The notes: generated by a model from the sequence alone, not told the origin. Shown: positions 36,823 to 46,301, counted from the stretch's first letter. The stretch is 64,000 bases of DNA from Cupriavidus sp. D384 (GCF_001652915.1 NZ_BBQI01000088.1:35134-99133), one strand, 5' to 3'. Translations and numbers: made by a program.

Positions 36823-38498
36823 GCGGCGTCCCGGGCCGGCGCTGCCGGCAGCATGGCTTCGAGCGTATCGAGCGTGTCGGCGTCTTCCACCGGCTTGTCG
36901 GTGCGCCAGCGCAGCATGCGCGGAAAGCGTACGGCAATGCCGCTCTTGTGGCGCCCGCTGCGCGCAATGCCCTCGAAACCCAGCTCGAATACCTGCGTCG
37001 GCGTAACGCTGCGCACCGGGCCGAACTGTTCCACCGTGGTCCGCCGGACGATGGCGTCGACAGCGCGCATTTCGGCATCGGTCAACCCCGAATAGGCCTT
37101 GGCGAACGGCACCAGCGCGCGGTCGGGCGTGCCAGGCGGCGCGTTCCACACGGCAAACGTGAAATCGGTATAGAGGCTGGCGCGGCGACCGTGGCCGCGC
37201 TGCGCGTAGACCAGCACTGCATCCACGGTGTACGGGTCGACCTTCCACTTCCACCAGATGCCCACGTCGCGCGTGCGCCCCGCGCCATAGGCCGCGTCGG
37301 CAGCCTTCAGCATGAAACCTTCCACGCCCAGTGCGCGCGATGTGTCGCGCAGCCGGGCAAAGTGCGGCCAGTCGTCGGCCTCGACCAGCGGGCTCAGTTC
37401 CAGCGCCGGATGAATATGGTCGGCAATCACACGGGCCAGCTGCGCCCGACGTTCGGCCTGCGGCCGGGCGCGCCAGTCCTGGCCCTGCCATTCGAGCAGG
37501 TCATACGCCATCAGGATTGCCGGTGCTTCGCGCAGCAGCCTGGCACCCACGGTCTTGCGGCCGATGCGTTGCTGCAGCAGCGCGAACGGCTGCACCCGGC
37601 CATCGATCCAGACGATGATCTCGCCGTCGAGCACGGTGCCGTCCGGCAACCGCTGCGCGACCTCGGCAAGCTCGGGAAAGCGGTCGGTAATCAGTTCCTC
37701 GCCGCGCGACCAGAGCCAGGTCTGGCCTTCGCGCCGCACCAGCTGGGCGCGGATGCCGTCCCACTTCCATTCCACCTGCCAGCCCGCCGGGCCACCCAGC
37801 ACGGCATCGAACGCATCGACCGGGGCCTGCAGCGGGTGGGCAAGAAAGAATGGATAGGGCTGGCCGCCGCGCGACTGCATGGCACCGTCTTCGCTCTCGG
37901 GCGCGATCAGGGCCAGGAAACGCTCCGGTGTGGGCGCGGCCTTGATGTCCGTATAGCCGACCAGGCGTTCGGCCACGCGCTTGGGATCGATGCCGGCCAC
38001 CTCACCCAGCGCCCGCGTGACCAGCGGCTTCGACACCCCCACCCGGAAGCTGCCCGTGATGAGCTTGAACAGCACCAGACGGCCGCGCGCGTCGAGCGGC
38101 CGCCACAGGGCGTCCAGCGCGTCCATCAGCACCTCGGGCGGCTGGCCGCGCGCCAGGTCCCGCAGCGGCAGCACGCGCTGTTCCACCCACTCGGCCAGCC
38201 CGGCGGTATCGACGTGATCGGCATCGGGCAACAGCAAGGCGATGGTTTCGGCCAGATCGCCCACGGCCTGGTAGCTTTCCTCGAACAGCCATTCGGGCAG
38301 ACTGGCCGCACGCTGCGCCAACGCACGCAGCGCGGCCACCGGAACGATCTGGCGCGGCTTGCCGCCCGCCAGGAAGTAGGCAGCCCACGCGGCGTCGGCC
38401 GGGGCGGCGCTACCGAAGTAGCGCGCCAGCGCGGCGAGCTTGGCCTTGCTTGACGTGGTGCCATCGAGCTCGCTGTAGAGATCCGCAAACGCCTTCAC
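36819..38498 (-). CDS. ATP-dependent DNA ligase (LigB/LDDR type)
   Basis: A 559-residue ATP-dependent DNA ligase, separate from the essential NAD ligase LigA. An N-terminal DNA-binding domain spans about residues 1-200. The nucleotidyltransferase domain has motif I K245-W-D-G ([10 protein letters not shown]), motif III/IIIa ([16 protein letters not shown]), motif [12 protein letters not shown] and motif [10 protein letters not shown]. The oligonucleotide-binding domain ends with the [13 protein letters not shown] motif VI. The start codon is GTG, overlapping the exonuclease stop (GTGA). It seals nicks using ATP in the LDDR repair system. Confidence 0.93.
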   Translation of the reverse strand: MKAFADLYSELDGTTSSKAKLAALARYFGSAAPADAAWAAYFLAGGKPRQIVPVAALRALAQRAASLPEWLFEESYQAVGDLAETIALLLPDADHVDTAGLAEWVEQRVLPLRDLARGQPPEVLMDALDALWRPLDARGRLVLFKLITGSFRVGVSKPLVTRALGEVAGIDPKRVAERLVGYTDIKAAPTPERFLALIAPESEDGAMQSRGGQPYPFFLAHPLQAPVDAFDAVLGGPAGWQVEWKWDGIRAQLVRREGQTWLWSRGEELITDRFPELAEVAQRLPDGTVLDGEIIVWIDGRVQPFALLQQRIGRKTVGARLLREAPAILMAYDLLEWQGQDWRARPQAERRAQLARVIADHIHPALELSPLVEADDWPHFARLRDTSRALGVEGFMLKAADAAYGAGRTRDVGIWWKWKVDPYTVDAVLVYAQRGHGRRASLYTDFTFAVWNAPPGTPDRALVPFAKAYSGLTDAEMRAVDAIVRRTTVEQFGPVRSVTPTQVFELGFEGIARSGRHKSGIAVRFPRMLRWRTDKPVEDADTLDTLEAMLPAAPARDAA

Positions 38499-39595
38499 GT
38501 GGCACCCTCCCCCGCGGCGGCATCCGCTGCAGGCACCTCGGAAGCTGTCTCGGAAGCTGCCTCGGCGGCGGCGCCGGTGGCATCGTCGTCATCGCCAAAC
38601 TCGGTGCGAAAGCCCTGCGCGTCGAGCCCCTGCTCGCACAGGTAGCGCACCATCACCGGCACGTTGCCATGGGTAACGATCACGCGCGGGGCACCGGTGG
38701 CGGCGATGGCCGACAGCAGGCCGGGCCAGTCCGCGTGGTCCGACAGCGCAAAGCCCCGATCCACGCCGCGCCGCCGGCGCGTGCCGCGCAACTGCATCCA
38801 GCCGCTGGCAAACGCGTCGGACGCATCGCCAAAACGCCGTAGCCACGTGGAGCGCTGGGCCGAAGGCGGCGCCAGCACCAGCGCCCGGCGCAGTGCCGGG
38901 CTGCGCGCGGGCAGGTCCGCCGTGGTCATGGTGGGCGGCAGGGCCACGCCGGCCGCGGCATAAGCATGGTTCAGCGTGACGATCGCGCCATGGGCGACGA
39001 TCGGGCCCGGCATCGCCAGCGCCGCGCCTGCATGGCGCATCAGGCCGTTCAGGATGCGCTGGGCCTTGCCGAACGCGTAGCAGTACAGCACGCTGGCCCG
39101 CCCCGCCGCCGCATTGTCCTGCCACCACGTGAAGATCTCTGCCATCAGCGTGGACTCGGGCGGCCAGCGGTAGATCGGCAGGCCGAACGTGCTTTCGGTG
39201 ATAAATGTGTCGCAGCGCACCGGCTCGAACGGCACGCAGGTGCCTTCCGGTTCGATCTTGTAGTCGCCCGAGGCCACCCAGACCTGGCCGCCATGCTCCA
39301 GCCGCACCTGGGCAGAGCCCAGCACATGACCGGCCGGATGCAGGCTCAGCGTCACACCGTGGTGCGTGATCCGCTGCCCGTACGGCAGGGTATCGAGCGA
39401 TATCCCTGGCAGGCGCGCCAGCAGCACGCCCCGGCCGGGCTGTGCACACAGGTAGTGACCGTTGCCGGGCCGCGCGTGATCGGCATGGGCGTGCGTGATG
39501 ACGGCCCGCGCCACGGGCCGCCAGGGGTCGATATAGAAGTCGCCGGGCGGGCAGTACAACCCTTGCGGCGTTGCCACGATCAGGTCCGATCCCAT
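38495..39595 (-). CDS. Ligase-associated DNA exonuclease (metallo-beta-lactamase fold)
   Basis: A 366-residue enzyme of the beta-CASP/metallo-beta-lactamase type (SNM1/Artemis-like). The zinc signature HAHADHARPGNG is intact, followed by HPAGHVLGSAQV and SGDYK. The later STFGLPIY region and SDHADWPGLL match the beta-CASP part. In homologs it is a 3'-5' exonuclease on DNA ends. The ATG at 39595 (MGSDLIVATPQGLY) has CAGGA five bases upstream and fits family N-termini; an ATG six codons earlier is less likely. It is the second gene of a five-gene run. Confidence 0.9.
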   Translation of the reverse strand: MGSDLIVATPQGLYCPPGDFYIDPWRPVARAVITHAHADHARPGNGHYLCAQPGRGVLLARLPGISLDTLPYGQRITHHGVTLSLHPAGHVLGSAQVRLEHGGQVWVASGDYKIEPEGTCVPFEPVRCDTFITESTFGLPIYRWPPESTLMAEIFTWWQDNAAAGRASVLYCYAFGKAQRILNGLMRHAGAALAMPGPIVAHGAIVTLNHAYAAAGVALPPTMTTADLPARSPALRRALVLAPPSAQRSTWLRRFGDASDAFASGWMQLRGTRRRRGVDRGFALSDHADWPGLLSAIAATGAPRVIVTHGNVPVMVRYLCEQGLDAQGFRTEFGDDDDATGAAAEAASETASEVPAADAAAGEGAT

Positions 39596-39619
39596 ATGCG
39601 TCCTGATATCCATCCCGAT

Positions 39620-39892
39620 TCAGCCGGGGGCGCCCTCCTGGCGCGAACCGCCGCCGCGTTGGGCGCGGCCGGCCTTGGCCTGGCCGCGAATATTGAGCAA
39701 GGCCAGCGCAAACTGCAGCACCACCAGCGCCCAGGCGCCGGTATGCCAGCCCCACCCCACCCACATCGCGTTGCTGGCAAGGAAGCACCAGAACCCCGCC
39801 TTGCGGCGGCGCGCCGACTCGCTGCCCACCAGCCAGGTTGCCAGCACGGTCACCGCCATGGCGGGCCATTGCAGCGCATCGAGCCAGTCCAC
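39620..39892 (-). CDS. Small inner-membrane protein of unknown function
   Basis: A 90-residue protein with three hydrophobic segments (about residues 6-25, 32-47, 50-68) and a basic Arg/Lys-rich tail. Trp is frequent (WCFLASNAMWVGWGW). The GTG at 39892 is chosen because GGAGG lies six bases upstream; longer in-frame starts extend into non-coding-looking sequence. It lies 24 bases before the exonuclease gene and probably leads the LDDR operon. No family was recognised. Confidence 0.6.
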   Translation of the reverse strand: MDWLDALQWPAMAVTVLATWLVGSESARRRKAGFWCFLASNAMWVGWGWHTGAWALVVLQFALALLNIRGQAKAGRAQRGGGSRQEGAPG

Positions 39893-40098
39893 AGTCACCC
39901 TCCGTCGTCCGATGCTCCAGACTAGGCCGGGGCGCGGGCCGCCGTCAGCCGGGGCGGTCCCGTTCCGGTGTCGGCGCATTCTCACAGGCCGGCACGGTGT
40001 TACGCATAAGGCGTCTCCATCGCTTTGCATCCGACAAGCCGATTTTGGTTGTGGCGTCAATCAGCCGGACGCCGATAGTGTGAGCTATGAATCTCTCC

Positions 40099-40104
40099 TA
40101 GAAT
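40099..40104 (+). promoter_or_regulatory. Candidate -10 element of the stressosome operon
   Basis: TAGAAT matches five of six bases of the sigma-70 -10 consensus and lies 67 bases before the RsbR ATG. No good -35 is seen, so an activator or another sigma factor may be needed. This position supports the later start codon for rsbR. Confidence 0.3.
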
Positions 40105-40171
40105 GACTTGGATATTCTTCCTGCCGGCGCAGTCCTGCGGCTGGCGACCCCAACCCATCAAAGCGACGCCC

Positions 40172-41023
40172 ATGCGCACCGAAAACCAGCGACTTGCAGA
40201 CCTCCTGCGCGCCGAACACGAAAACATCCTGCGCGGATGGACGGTGGAATACCACAACTATGCCGAGGGCCGCGGCCTGACGCAAAACGTGGCAGCCGAA
40301 CAGACTGCCATCCTGCAGGGCCTGGAAGCGGGCCTGCGCGCCGATGGCGACGCCGGCAACTTCAACACCGGCCCGTGGGGCACGCTGCGCGACACGCTGG
40401 CGCACCTGTCGCGCAACCGCGCCGCGCAGGGCGAGACGGCCGACGTGACCAGCGGCTTCGTGCTGGCGCTGAAGCGGCCGATCTTTGATGCACTGCAGCG
40501 CCAGGCCAGCGGCGTCGAAGGCCAGATCGACGTGATCTGGACCACCTCTGCCATCGTCGACCGCATGGCGCAGTGGACCATTTCCACTTACCAGAAGACG
40601 CGCGAGGAAATCATCGTGCGCCAGCAGCACGAACTGATGGAGCTGTCCACGCCAGTCATCAAGCTGTGGGACGGCGTGCTGGCGGTGCCGGTGATCGGCA
40701 CGCTCGACAGCAGCCGCGCCCAGATGGTCATGGAATCGCTGCTCGAACGGCTGGTGGAAACCGGCTCCGAACTCGCCATCATCGACATCACCGGCGTGCC
40801 CACCGTGGATACGCTGGTGGCGCAGCACCTGATGAAGACCGTGACGGCCATCCGCCTGATGGGGGCGGACAGCATCATCAGCGGCATCCGCCCGCAGATC
40901 GCGCAGACCATCGTGCATCTGGGCATCGACTTGCAAGGCATCGTTACCAAGTCGACGCTGGCCGACGCACTGGCCGCCGCCATGCGCATGACGGGGCACA
41001 CGGTGTCCCGCAACGGCAACTGA
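40172..41023 (+). CDS. rsbR: RsbR-type stressosome protein (sensor N-domain plus STAS)
   Basis: A 283-residue protein. Residues about 1-155 form an all-helical sensor domain of RsbR/RsbRD N-terminal type; residues about 165-275 form a STAS domain (LWDGVLAVPVIGTLDSSRA, IIDITGVPTVDT). Threonines T214 (VPTVDTLVA) and T246 (RPQIAQTIV) sit where Bacillus RsbR is phosphorylated by RsbT. A hydrophobic alternative start at 40103 lies on the likely -10 box and is rejected. RsbR and RsbS build the stressosome core, which holds RsbT until stress. First gene of a six-gene operon. Confidence 0.88.
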   Translation: MRTENQRLADLLRAEHENILRGWTVEYHNYAEGRGLTQNVAAEQTAILQGLEAGLRADGDAGNFNTGPWGTLRDTLAHLSRNRAAQGETADVTSGFVLALKRPIFDALQRQASGVEGQIDVIWTTSAIVDRMAQWTISTYQKTREEIIVRQQHELMELSTPVIKLWDGVLAVPVIGTLDSSRAQMVMESLLERLVETGSELAIIDITGVPTVDTLVAQHLMKTVTAIRLMGADSIISGIRPQIAQTIVHLGIDLQGIVTKSTLADALAAAMRMTGHTVSRNGN

Positions 41024-41038
41024 CCCCGCGAGCGAGCC

Positions 41039-41398
41039 ATGGAACGGATTCCAATCCTGCGGATGGGCAGGCACCTGCTTGTCACCATCCAGATCGACAT
41101 GCAGGACCAGACAGCCCTGCAGCTGCAGGAAGACCTGGCAACGATGGTCGAGAAAACCGGCGCGCACGGCGTGCTGATCGACGTCTCGGCGCTGGAAATG
41201 GTCGATTCCTTTATCGGCCGCATGCTGGTCAGCATCTCCGACATCAGCCGCATCCTGGGTGCCACCACCGTGGTGGTGGGCATCCGCCCGGCCGTGGCGA
41301 TCACGCTGGTGGAACTGGGGCTGTCGCTGGGCGGGGTGAAGACCGCGCTCAACGTCGAACGCGGCATGGCGATGCTCGACGCCGCCCGGGTGGCCTGA
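41039..41398 (+). CDS. rsbS: RsbS-type stressosome STAS protein
   Basis: A 119-residue single STAS domain. The phosphorylation site matches the family: V-D-S57 in EMVDSFIGRMLVSISDISR, the equivalent of Ser59 of Bacillus RsbS. The end ALNVERGMAMLDAAR also matches. It is the structural partner of RsbR in the 1.8 MDa-type stressosome and an antagonist of RsbT. It follows rsbR by 15 bases and precedes rsbT by one. Confidence 0.92.
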   Translation: MERIPILRMGRHLLVTIQIDMQDQTALQLQEDLATMVEKTGAHGVLIDVSALEMVDSFIGRMLVSISDISRILGATTVVVGIRPAVAITLVELGLSLGGVKTALNVERGMAMLDAARVA

Positions 41399-41399
41399 C

Positions 41400-41810
41400 G
41401 TGGCAACCGAACTGGCCCAGACGGGCAGCGCGCCCATCGGCGACGAGCGCGACATCGTGCAGGCACGCGCCGTGGTGCGCACACTGACGGCCCAGCTGAA
41501 GTTCTCGCTGGTGGAGCAGACTAAGATGATTACAGCGGCCAGCGAACTGGCACGCAATACGATGGTGTACGGCGGCGGCGGCGAAATGCGCTGGGAAATC
41601 CTGGCCGAGGGCGCCCGGCGCGGCCTGCGCCTGCATTTCGAGGACCACGGGCCCGGCATTCCCGATGTCGAGCAGGCGCTGGTCGATGGCTGGACCACCG
41701 GCAACGGCCTGGGCATGGGCCTGTCAGGCACGCGCCGCCTGGTGAACGAATTCGAGATCCGCACGCAAGTTGGCGAGGGAACCTGTGTCAGCATCACTCG
41801 GTGGAAGTAG
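41400..41810 (+). CDS. rsbT: RsbT-type serine/threonine kinase
   Basis: A 136-residue GHKL ATPase. N box ASELARNTMVYG, G1 box EDHGPGIPD, and G2 box GNGLGMGLSGTRRLV are all intact. In Bacillus RsbT phosphorylates RsbR and RsbS, leaves the stressosome and activates RsbU. No RsbU is encoded nearby, so its target must be another protein. The start is GTG, one base after the rsbS stop. The next gene begins inside its last codons. Confidence 0.92.
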   Translation: MATELAQTGSAPIGDERDIVQARAVVRTLTAQLKFSLVEQTKMITAASELARNTMVYGGGGEMRWEILAEGARRGLRLHFEDHGPGIPDVEQALVDGWTTGNGLGMGLSGTRRLVNEFEIRTQVGEGTCVSITRWK

Positions 41811-42831
41811 GAACCACGGGCCGCATCATGCGGTACCGATGGGCGACCCCAGCCGCGTGGGCGAAGCCCGGCGCCACGCCGCCGAGATGTCCGCGCGCCT
41901 GGGGTTCGACGCCATCCAGTGCGGCCGCCTGGCGGTGGCCGTCAACGAACTGGGCAACAACCTTGTGCGCCACGCACGGGGCGGCCGGCTGTTGCTGGCC
42001 GCGCGCGAGGTGGGCGGCAGCGTCGCCATCGAACTGATGTCGATCGACGACGGCCCCGGCATGGCGAACCTGCAGGCCTGCATGCAGGATGGCTATTCCA
42101 CGGCCGGCAGCGCCGGCCAGGGCCTGGGCGCCGTAAGCCGGCTGGCCGACGATTTCGACGTCCACACGCAGGCCGGTATCGGCAGCCTGATCCTGGCCCG
42201 CTTCTACCGCGAGCGCGATACCCAGGGCAAGGCGCGACGTCCCAACGGCGGCTTCGCCGTGGGCGCGATCTGCCTGGCCGCACCGGGCGAGCAGGTCAGC
42301 GGCGACGGCTGGAGCGTGGCCGTATGCGATCATCGCGCCGACGTGGTGGTGGTGGACGGCCTGGGGCATGGCCCCGAAGCCGCCGAGGCCGCCACCGCAG
42401 CGCTGACCGTATTCGACCCGAACTGCGGCGGCAGCCCGGGCCCTTATGTGGAGCGCGCCCACGCCGCCCTGCGCGGCACGCGCGGCGCCGCCATTGGTGC
42501 CTACCGCATCGACGGTGGCACCCAGCGCATCCGCTTTGCCGGTGCGGGCAACATCATGGGCCGCGTGATTTCCGGCATCGGCGACCGTACGCTGGTCAAC
42601 CAGAATGGCACGGCCGGCATCCAGATGCGCACAGTCCAGGAGCAGGAACTCGACTGGCCCTCGCATGCGCTGGTGATCCTGCATTCGGACGGCATCCAGT
42701 CGCGCTGGCAATTCGACGACGCCACCGTGCTGCAGCGCGACCCGTCCATCGTGGCCGCCTTCGTACTTTGGAAATTCAGCCGTGGACGCGACGATGCCAC
42801 CGTGGTGGTGATACGCCGCGCGGAGATTTGA
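41785..42831 (+). CDS. ATPase-SpoIIE fusion phosphatase (RsbX-like)
   Basis: A 348-residue fusion. Residues about 12-130 form an RsbT-like GHKL domain (AVNELGNNLVRHARGG, DDGPGM, GQGLGAVSRL); residues about 145-345 form a SpoIIE/PP2C phosphatase with VVVVDGLGHGPEAA and the terminal GRDDATVVVI metal site. By homology it dephosphorylates RsbR and RsbS to reset the stressosome. The GTG at 41785 has GAGGGA five bases upstream; a TTG five codons earlier and an ATG 18 codons later are alternatives. It overlaps rsbT by 26 bases. Confidence 0.85.
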   Translation: MSASLGGSRNHGPHHAVPMGDPSRVGEARRHAAEMSARLGFDAIQCGRLAVAVNELGNNLVRHARGGRLLLAAREVGGSVAIELMSIDDGPGMANLQACMQDGYSTAGSAGQGLGAVSRLADDFDVHTQAGIGSLILARFYRERDTQGKARRPNGGFAVGAICLAAPGEQVSGDGWSVAVCDHRADVVVVDGLGHGPEAAEAATAALTVFDPNCGGSPGPYVERAHAALRGTRGAAIGAYRIDGGTQRIRFAGAGNIMGRVISGIGDRTLVNQNGTAGIQMRTVQEQELDWPSHALVILHSDGIQSRWQFDDATVLQRDPSIVAAFVLWKFSRGRDDATVVVIRRAEI

Positions 42832-42832
42832 A

Positions 42833-43834
42833 ATGAGTGCCCAGGACGCGATCCCGGACAACGCCATGCCCGACCAGCCCGACCAGCCCGAACGGCCCCG
42901 ACAGCCCGCCCCCTCCTCGCCATCCGACAACGTGGCGACGCTGCGCGCCGCGCTGGATGCCCGCACGCAGGAGGTGGAGGCGCTGCGCGCCGAAATCGAG
43001 GAAACCAACCGCGGCGTGCTGGCGCTTTATTCCGAACTGGACATCCAGGCCGAGCAACTGCGCCAGGCCACCGAACTCAAGAGCCGTTTCCTGGCCTATA
43101 TGAGCCACGAGTTCCGCACGCCGATCGTGGCGATCCAGAGCATCACCCGGCTGCTGATCGACCGCGTGGACGGCCCGCTCACGCCCGAGCAGGAAAAGCA
43201 GGTCGGGTTCGTGCGCGACACCGCCGCCGAATTCGCCGAGATGGTGGGCGACCTGCTGGACCTGGCGCGGCTGGAAGCGGGCCGGGTCGACGTGTCGCCC
43301 GCCTGGTTCGACATGGTGGCGCTGTTCGACGCGCTGCGCGGCATGTTCAAGCCCGTGCTGACCAACCCCGACGTGTCGCTGATCTTTGAGGCGCCGCACG
43401 ACGTGCCGAAGCTGTTCAGCGACGACCGCAAGCTGTCGCAGATCCTGCGCAACTACATCTCGAACGCACTGAAGTTCACGCCCAGCGGCGAGGTGCGCGT
43501 ATCGGCCATCTGCGACACCCCCGACACCGTCACGTTTTCCGTACGCGACACCGGTATCGGCATCCCGCCCGGCTCGCATGGCGAGGTGTTCCAGGACTTC
43601 GTGCAGATCGATTCGCCGCTGCAGCGGCGCTACCGGGGCTCGGGCCTGGGTCTGGCGCTGTCGAAGCGGCTGGCAGAACTGCTGGGCGGCCATGTTGGCT
43701 TCGAGAGCGAGGTCGGCGTCGGCTCGCGCTTCTACGTGACGCTGCCCACGACCTACGCCGTCGCAACGGCCGCAGGTGACGCCGGGCGACAGGCCGAACC
43801 GGCAACAACCTCCGGAGACGACCATGCCGGATGA
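42833..43834 (+). CDS. Sensor histidine kinase linked to the stressosome
   Basis: A 333-residue soluble kinase. A Pro/Ala-rich N-terminus leads to a coiled coil (about residues 35-85, VEALRAEIEETNRGVLALY). HisKA has H92 (LAYMSHEFRTPIVAIQ), the ATPase domain has RNYISNALKFTPS, RDTGIGIP and GSGLGLALSKRL. No sensor domain or membrane helix is seen, so its signal may come from the stressosome proteins just upstream. It starts one base after the phosphatase stop and overlaps the next gene by 11 bases. Confidence 0.9.
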   Translation: MSAQDAIPDNAMPDQPDQPERPRQPAPSSPSDNVATLRAALDARTQEVEALRAEIEETNRGVLALYSELDIQAEQLRQATELKSRFLAYMSHEFRTPIVAIQSITRLLIDRVDGPLTPEQEKQVGFVRDTAAEFAEMVGDLLDLARLEAGRVDVSPAWFDMVALFDALRGMFKPVLTNPDVSLIFEAPHDVPKLFSDDRKLSQILRNYISNALKFTPSGEVRVSAICDTPDTVTFSVRDTGIGIPPGSHGEVFQDFVQIDSPLQRRYRGSGLGLALSKRLAELLGGHVGFESEVGVGSRFYVTLPTTYAVATAAGDAGRQAEPATTSGDDHAG

Positions 43835-45794
43835 AAACCGCAATGCACCCCTGCCCGGCGCCTCGGACCCGCTGGTGCTGGTGGTGGACGACAACCCGGT
43901 CACGCGCTACGCCACGGTACGCGTGCTGACCGCGGCGGGCTACCGGACGCTGGAGGCCGAAAGCGGCCAGGAGGCCCTGCAACTGGCCGATACCAGCGTG
44001 TCGGCCGTGGTCCTCGACGTCAACCTGCCGGACATCGACGGATTCCAGGTCTGCCGCACCCTGCGCGGCCGTCCCGAGACCGCAACCGTGCCCGTGGTGC
44101 ACCTGTCGGCCACCTACGTCGCCGACTATGACAAGGTGCGCGGCCTCGATGCCGGTGCCAGCGCCTACCTGGTCCACCCGGCCGAGCCGGGCGTGCTGGT
44201 AGCCACCATTGCATCGCTGCTGCGTGCCAGCGCGGCCGAGCGCTCGATGCGCGAAAGCGAGGCACGCTTCCGCGCGATCTACCACCAGGCCATTGGCGGC
44301 ATCTGCACGCTGGACCTGGCCGGGCGCTTCGTCGATGTGAATCCGGCCATGCTGACGCTGCTCAAGCGCACCGAGGCCGAACTGCTGGGCCAGCCCGTGG
44401 CCGCCTTCGCCCCGCCGTCGTACCGCGACCAGGTTGTCGAAGCCACCGGGCATGCGCAGGTGGACGGCTGGCAAGGCACGTTTCCGCTGGAGGATGCGCA
44501 GGGCGAGACCATGCACCTGGAGTGGAGCATTTCGGCGGTGCTGGAAACGGGCGTCAAGGTGGCCGTGGTGTCGAACATCACCGACCACATCAACCTGGAG
44601 CGCCAGCGCGAACAGCTGATCGAGCGCGAGCAGGCCGCGCGTGCCGCCGTGGAGCGGCTGAACCGCATGAAGGACGACTTCATCGCGATCCTGTCGCATG
44701 AACTGCGCAACCCGCTCAACGTGATCTCGGTGTGGGCCCACGTGCTGTCGCGCCATGTCGATTCCGAGGAAGGCCGGCGCGGGCTGGCCGCCGTGGAGCG
44801 CAACGTGGCGATCCAGCGCCGGCTGGTGGCCGATCTGGTCGACGTATCGATGCTCAACGTCGGCAAGATGAAGCTCGAACGCGAACGCGCCAATGTGGCC
44901 GAGGTGGTACGCGGCGCGCTGGACACGATGCAGGCCCAGGCCGCCGAGCGGCAGATCAAGCTGGAGCTGCACCTGGCCCCGGCCACGGCGGAATCGGCCT
45001 GGCTCGATGCCGCCCGCTTCCAGCAGATCCTGTGGAACCTGGTGTCCAACGCGATCAAGTTCTCGCCCGAGGACGGCACGGTGCAGATCGACGTGTCGTC
45101 CGACACCGACTACCTGCGCGTGCGCGTGATCGACAACGGACGGGGCATCCCGGCCGAATTCGTGCCGTTGCTGTTCGACCGCTTTACCCAGAGCGAGGAC
45201 ACGAACCGCCGCAAGCACGGCGGCCTGGGGCTGGGGCTGGCCATCGTCAAGCATCTGTCCGAAATGCATGGCGGCACGGTGCAGGCGTTCAGCGCCGGGG
45301 CCGGCCTGGGGGCCACGTTCGAGGTGATCATCCCGCTGACCGATTCGACCGCGCCGGAGATCCCGATGGCGGGCGACGACGTGCCGCCGCTGCAGCAGCC
45401 GGTGCCGCTGACCGCGCTGGACGTGCTGGTGGTGGAAGACGACGCCGATGCGGCGGCCGCGCTGTCCGCAATCCTGACCGACTACGGCGCACGCGTGCGC
45501 ACGGCGCGCGATTGCGAGGAGGCGCTGGACGAGGTGGCGCGCGTCACGCCAGACCTGGTAATCAGCGACATCGGCCTGCCCGGCCGCGACGGCAACGACC
45601 TGATCCGCGAGATCCGCGTACGCGAAGCCGTGGAAGCGCTGCGGCGCGTGCCCGCAGTGGCCCTGACCGCGTTCACGCGCCAGCAGGACCGACGCTCCGC
45701 CCTGGAATCGGGCTTCGATGCGGTCTGCGGCAAACCGCTACGGCTGCAGGAACTGATGGACGCGATCGACGCGGCAATGGCCACGACGCCGTAG
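43824..45794 (+). CDS. Hybrid kinase: receiver-PAS-HisKA-ATPase-receiver
   Basis: A 656-residue multidomain protein. Receiver 1 (residues about 10-125) has D65 (VVLDVNLPD), but the usual conserved Lys is His at 118 (YLVHPAEP). PAS spans about 150-265, HisKA has H292 (ILSHELRNPLNV), the ATPase has HGGLGLGLAIV, and receiver 2 has D582 (VISDIGLPGRDG) with the Lys intact (VCGKPL). GGAG lies before the ATG at 43824. It is probably phosphorylated by the kinase encoded just upstream and passes phosphate internally. No DNA-binding output domain is present in this operon. Confidence 0.9.
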   Translation: MPDENRNAPLPGASDPLVLVVDDNPVTRYATVRVLTAAGYRTLEAESGQEALQLADTSVSAVVLDVNLPDIDGFQVCRTLRGRPETATVPVVHLSATYVADYDKVRGLDAGASAYLVHPAEPGVLVATIASLLRASAAERSMRESEARFRAIYHQAIGGICTLDLAGRFVDVNPAMLTLLKRTEAELLGQPVAAFAPPSYRDQVVEATGHAQVDGWQGTFPLEDAQGETMHLEWSISAVLETGVKVAVVSNITDHINLERQREQLIEREQAARAAVERLNRMKDDFIAILSHELRNPLNVISVWAHVLSRHVDSEEGRRGLAAVERNVAIQRRLVADLVDVSMLNVGKMKLERERANVAEVVRGALDTMQAQAAERQIKLELHLAPATAESAWLDAARFQQILWNLVSNAIKFSPEDGTVQIDVSSDTDYLRVRVIDNGRGIPAEFVPLLFDRFTQSEDTNRRKHGGLGLGLAIVKHLSEMHGGTVQAFSAGAGLGATFEVIIPLTDSTAPEIPMAGDDVPPLQQPVPLTALDVLVVEDDADAAAALSAILTDYGARVRTARDCEEALDEVARVTPDLVISDIGLPGRDGNDLIREIRVREAVEALRRVPAVALTAFTRQQDRRSALESGFDAVCGKPLRLQELMDAIDAAMATTP

Positions 45795-45850
45795 GCCACA
45801 GGAGCGCAGCGGCTTCAGGCAGGGGCACCCCAAGGTGCCCTTGCCGCGCT

Positions 45851-46111
45851 TCAGGCCGGCACGGGCTGCGGCCTTGCCGTGCGCCGTTCGCCCGGACCGA
45901 ACAGGGCCGGGCGGGCCTTCATCTGGTCCAGCTGCCGCGCCAGCGCTGCCGTGGCGCCCTCCAGGTTCTCCAGCACGATCTGGTCTTCGTGCGGGTCCAG
46001 CCCGCATGCCCTGAGCTGTGCGACAACAGCCTGCTGCTTGGCAACCCTGGTCTGCAGATAATTGACGTACTGCTCCAGCATCACCGTGTCGCGTAAGGCA
46101 TTGCGTACCAT
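45851..46111 (-). CDS. Small coiled-coil protein of unknown function
   Basis: An 86-residue protein. Residues about 12-65 form two amphipathic helices likely to coil (YVNYLQTRVAKQQAVVAQL, then ENLEGATAALARQLDQM). AGGAG lies eight bases before the ATG. The C-terminus is Arg/Pro-rich. No family is recognised. It is convergent with the hybrid kinase, with an imperfect aggggcacc / ggtgccctt hairpin between (45821-45842). Confidence 0.65.
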   Translation of the reverse strand: MVRNALRDTVMLEQYVNYLQTRVAKQQAVVAQLRACGLDPHEDQIVLENLEGATAALARQLDQMKARPALFGPGERRTARPQPVPA

Positions 46112-46301
46112 CGCGATCTCCTGATCTGTTTTCGGCTCACATCATGGTGTGACCCATCCCCTCTGACGCGCCAAAGATTACCGCAGTTGAGCGCGGGATG
46201 TATGTCCAGAAAGACACCTATACGGACACAATCAGTCACATGTTCGTTCCGGTAGATTGCCGTGGTGCCCGGACATATCCCGGTTACGGGCATTTCCAAC
46301 A

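Noticed and set aside
40103..40171. Upstream ATG for rsbR giving a hydrophobic N-terminus
   Set aside because: It sits on the likely -10 box, and the family N-domain begins at the later ATG.
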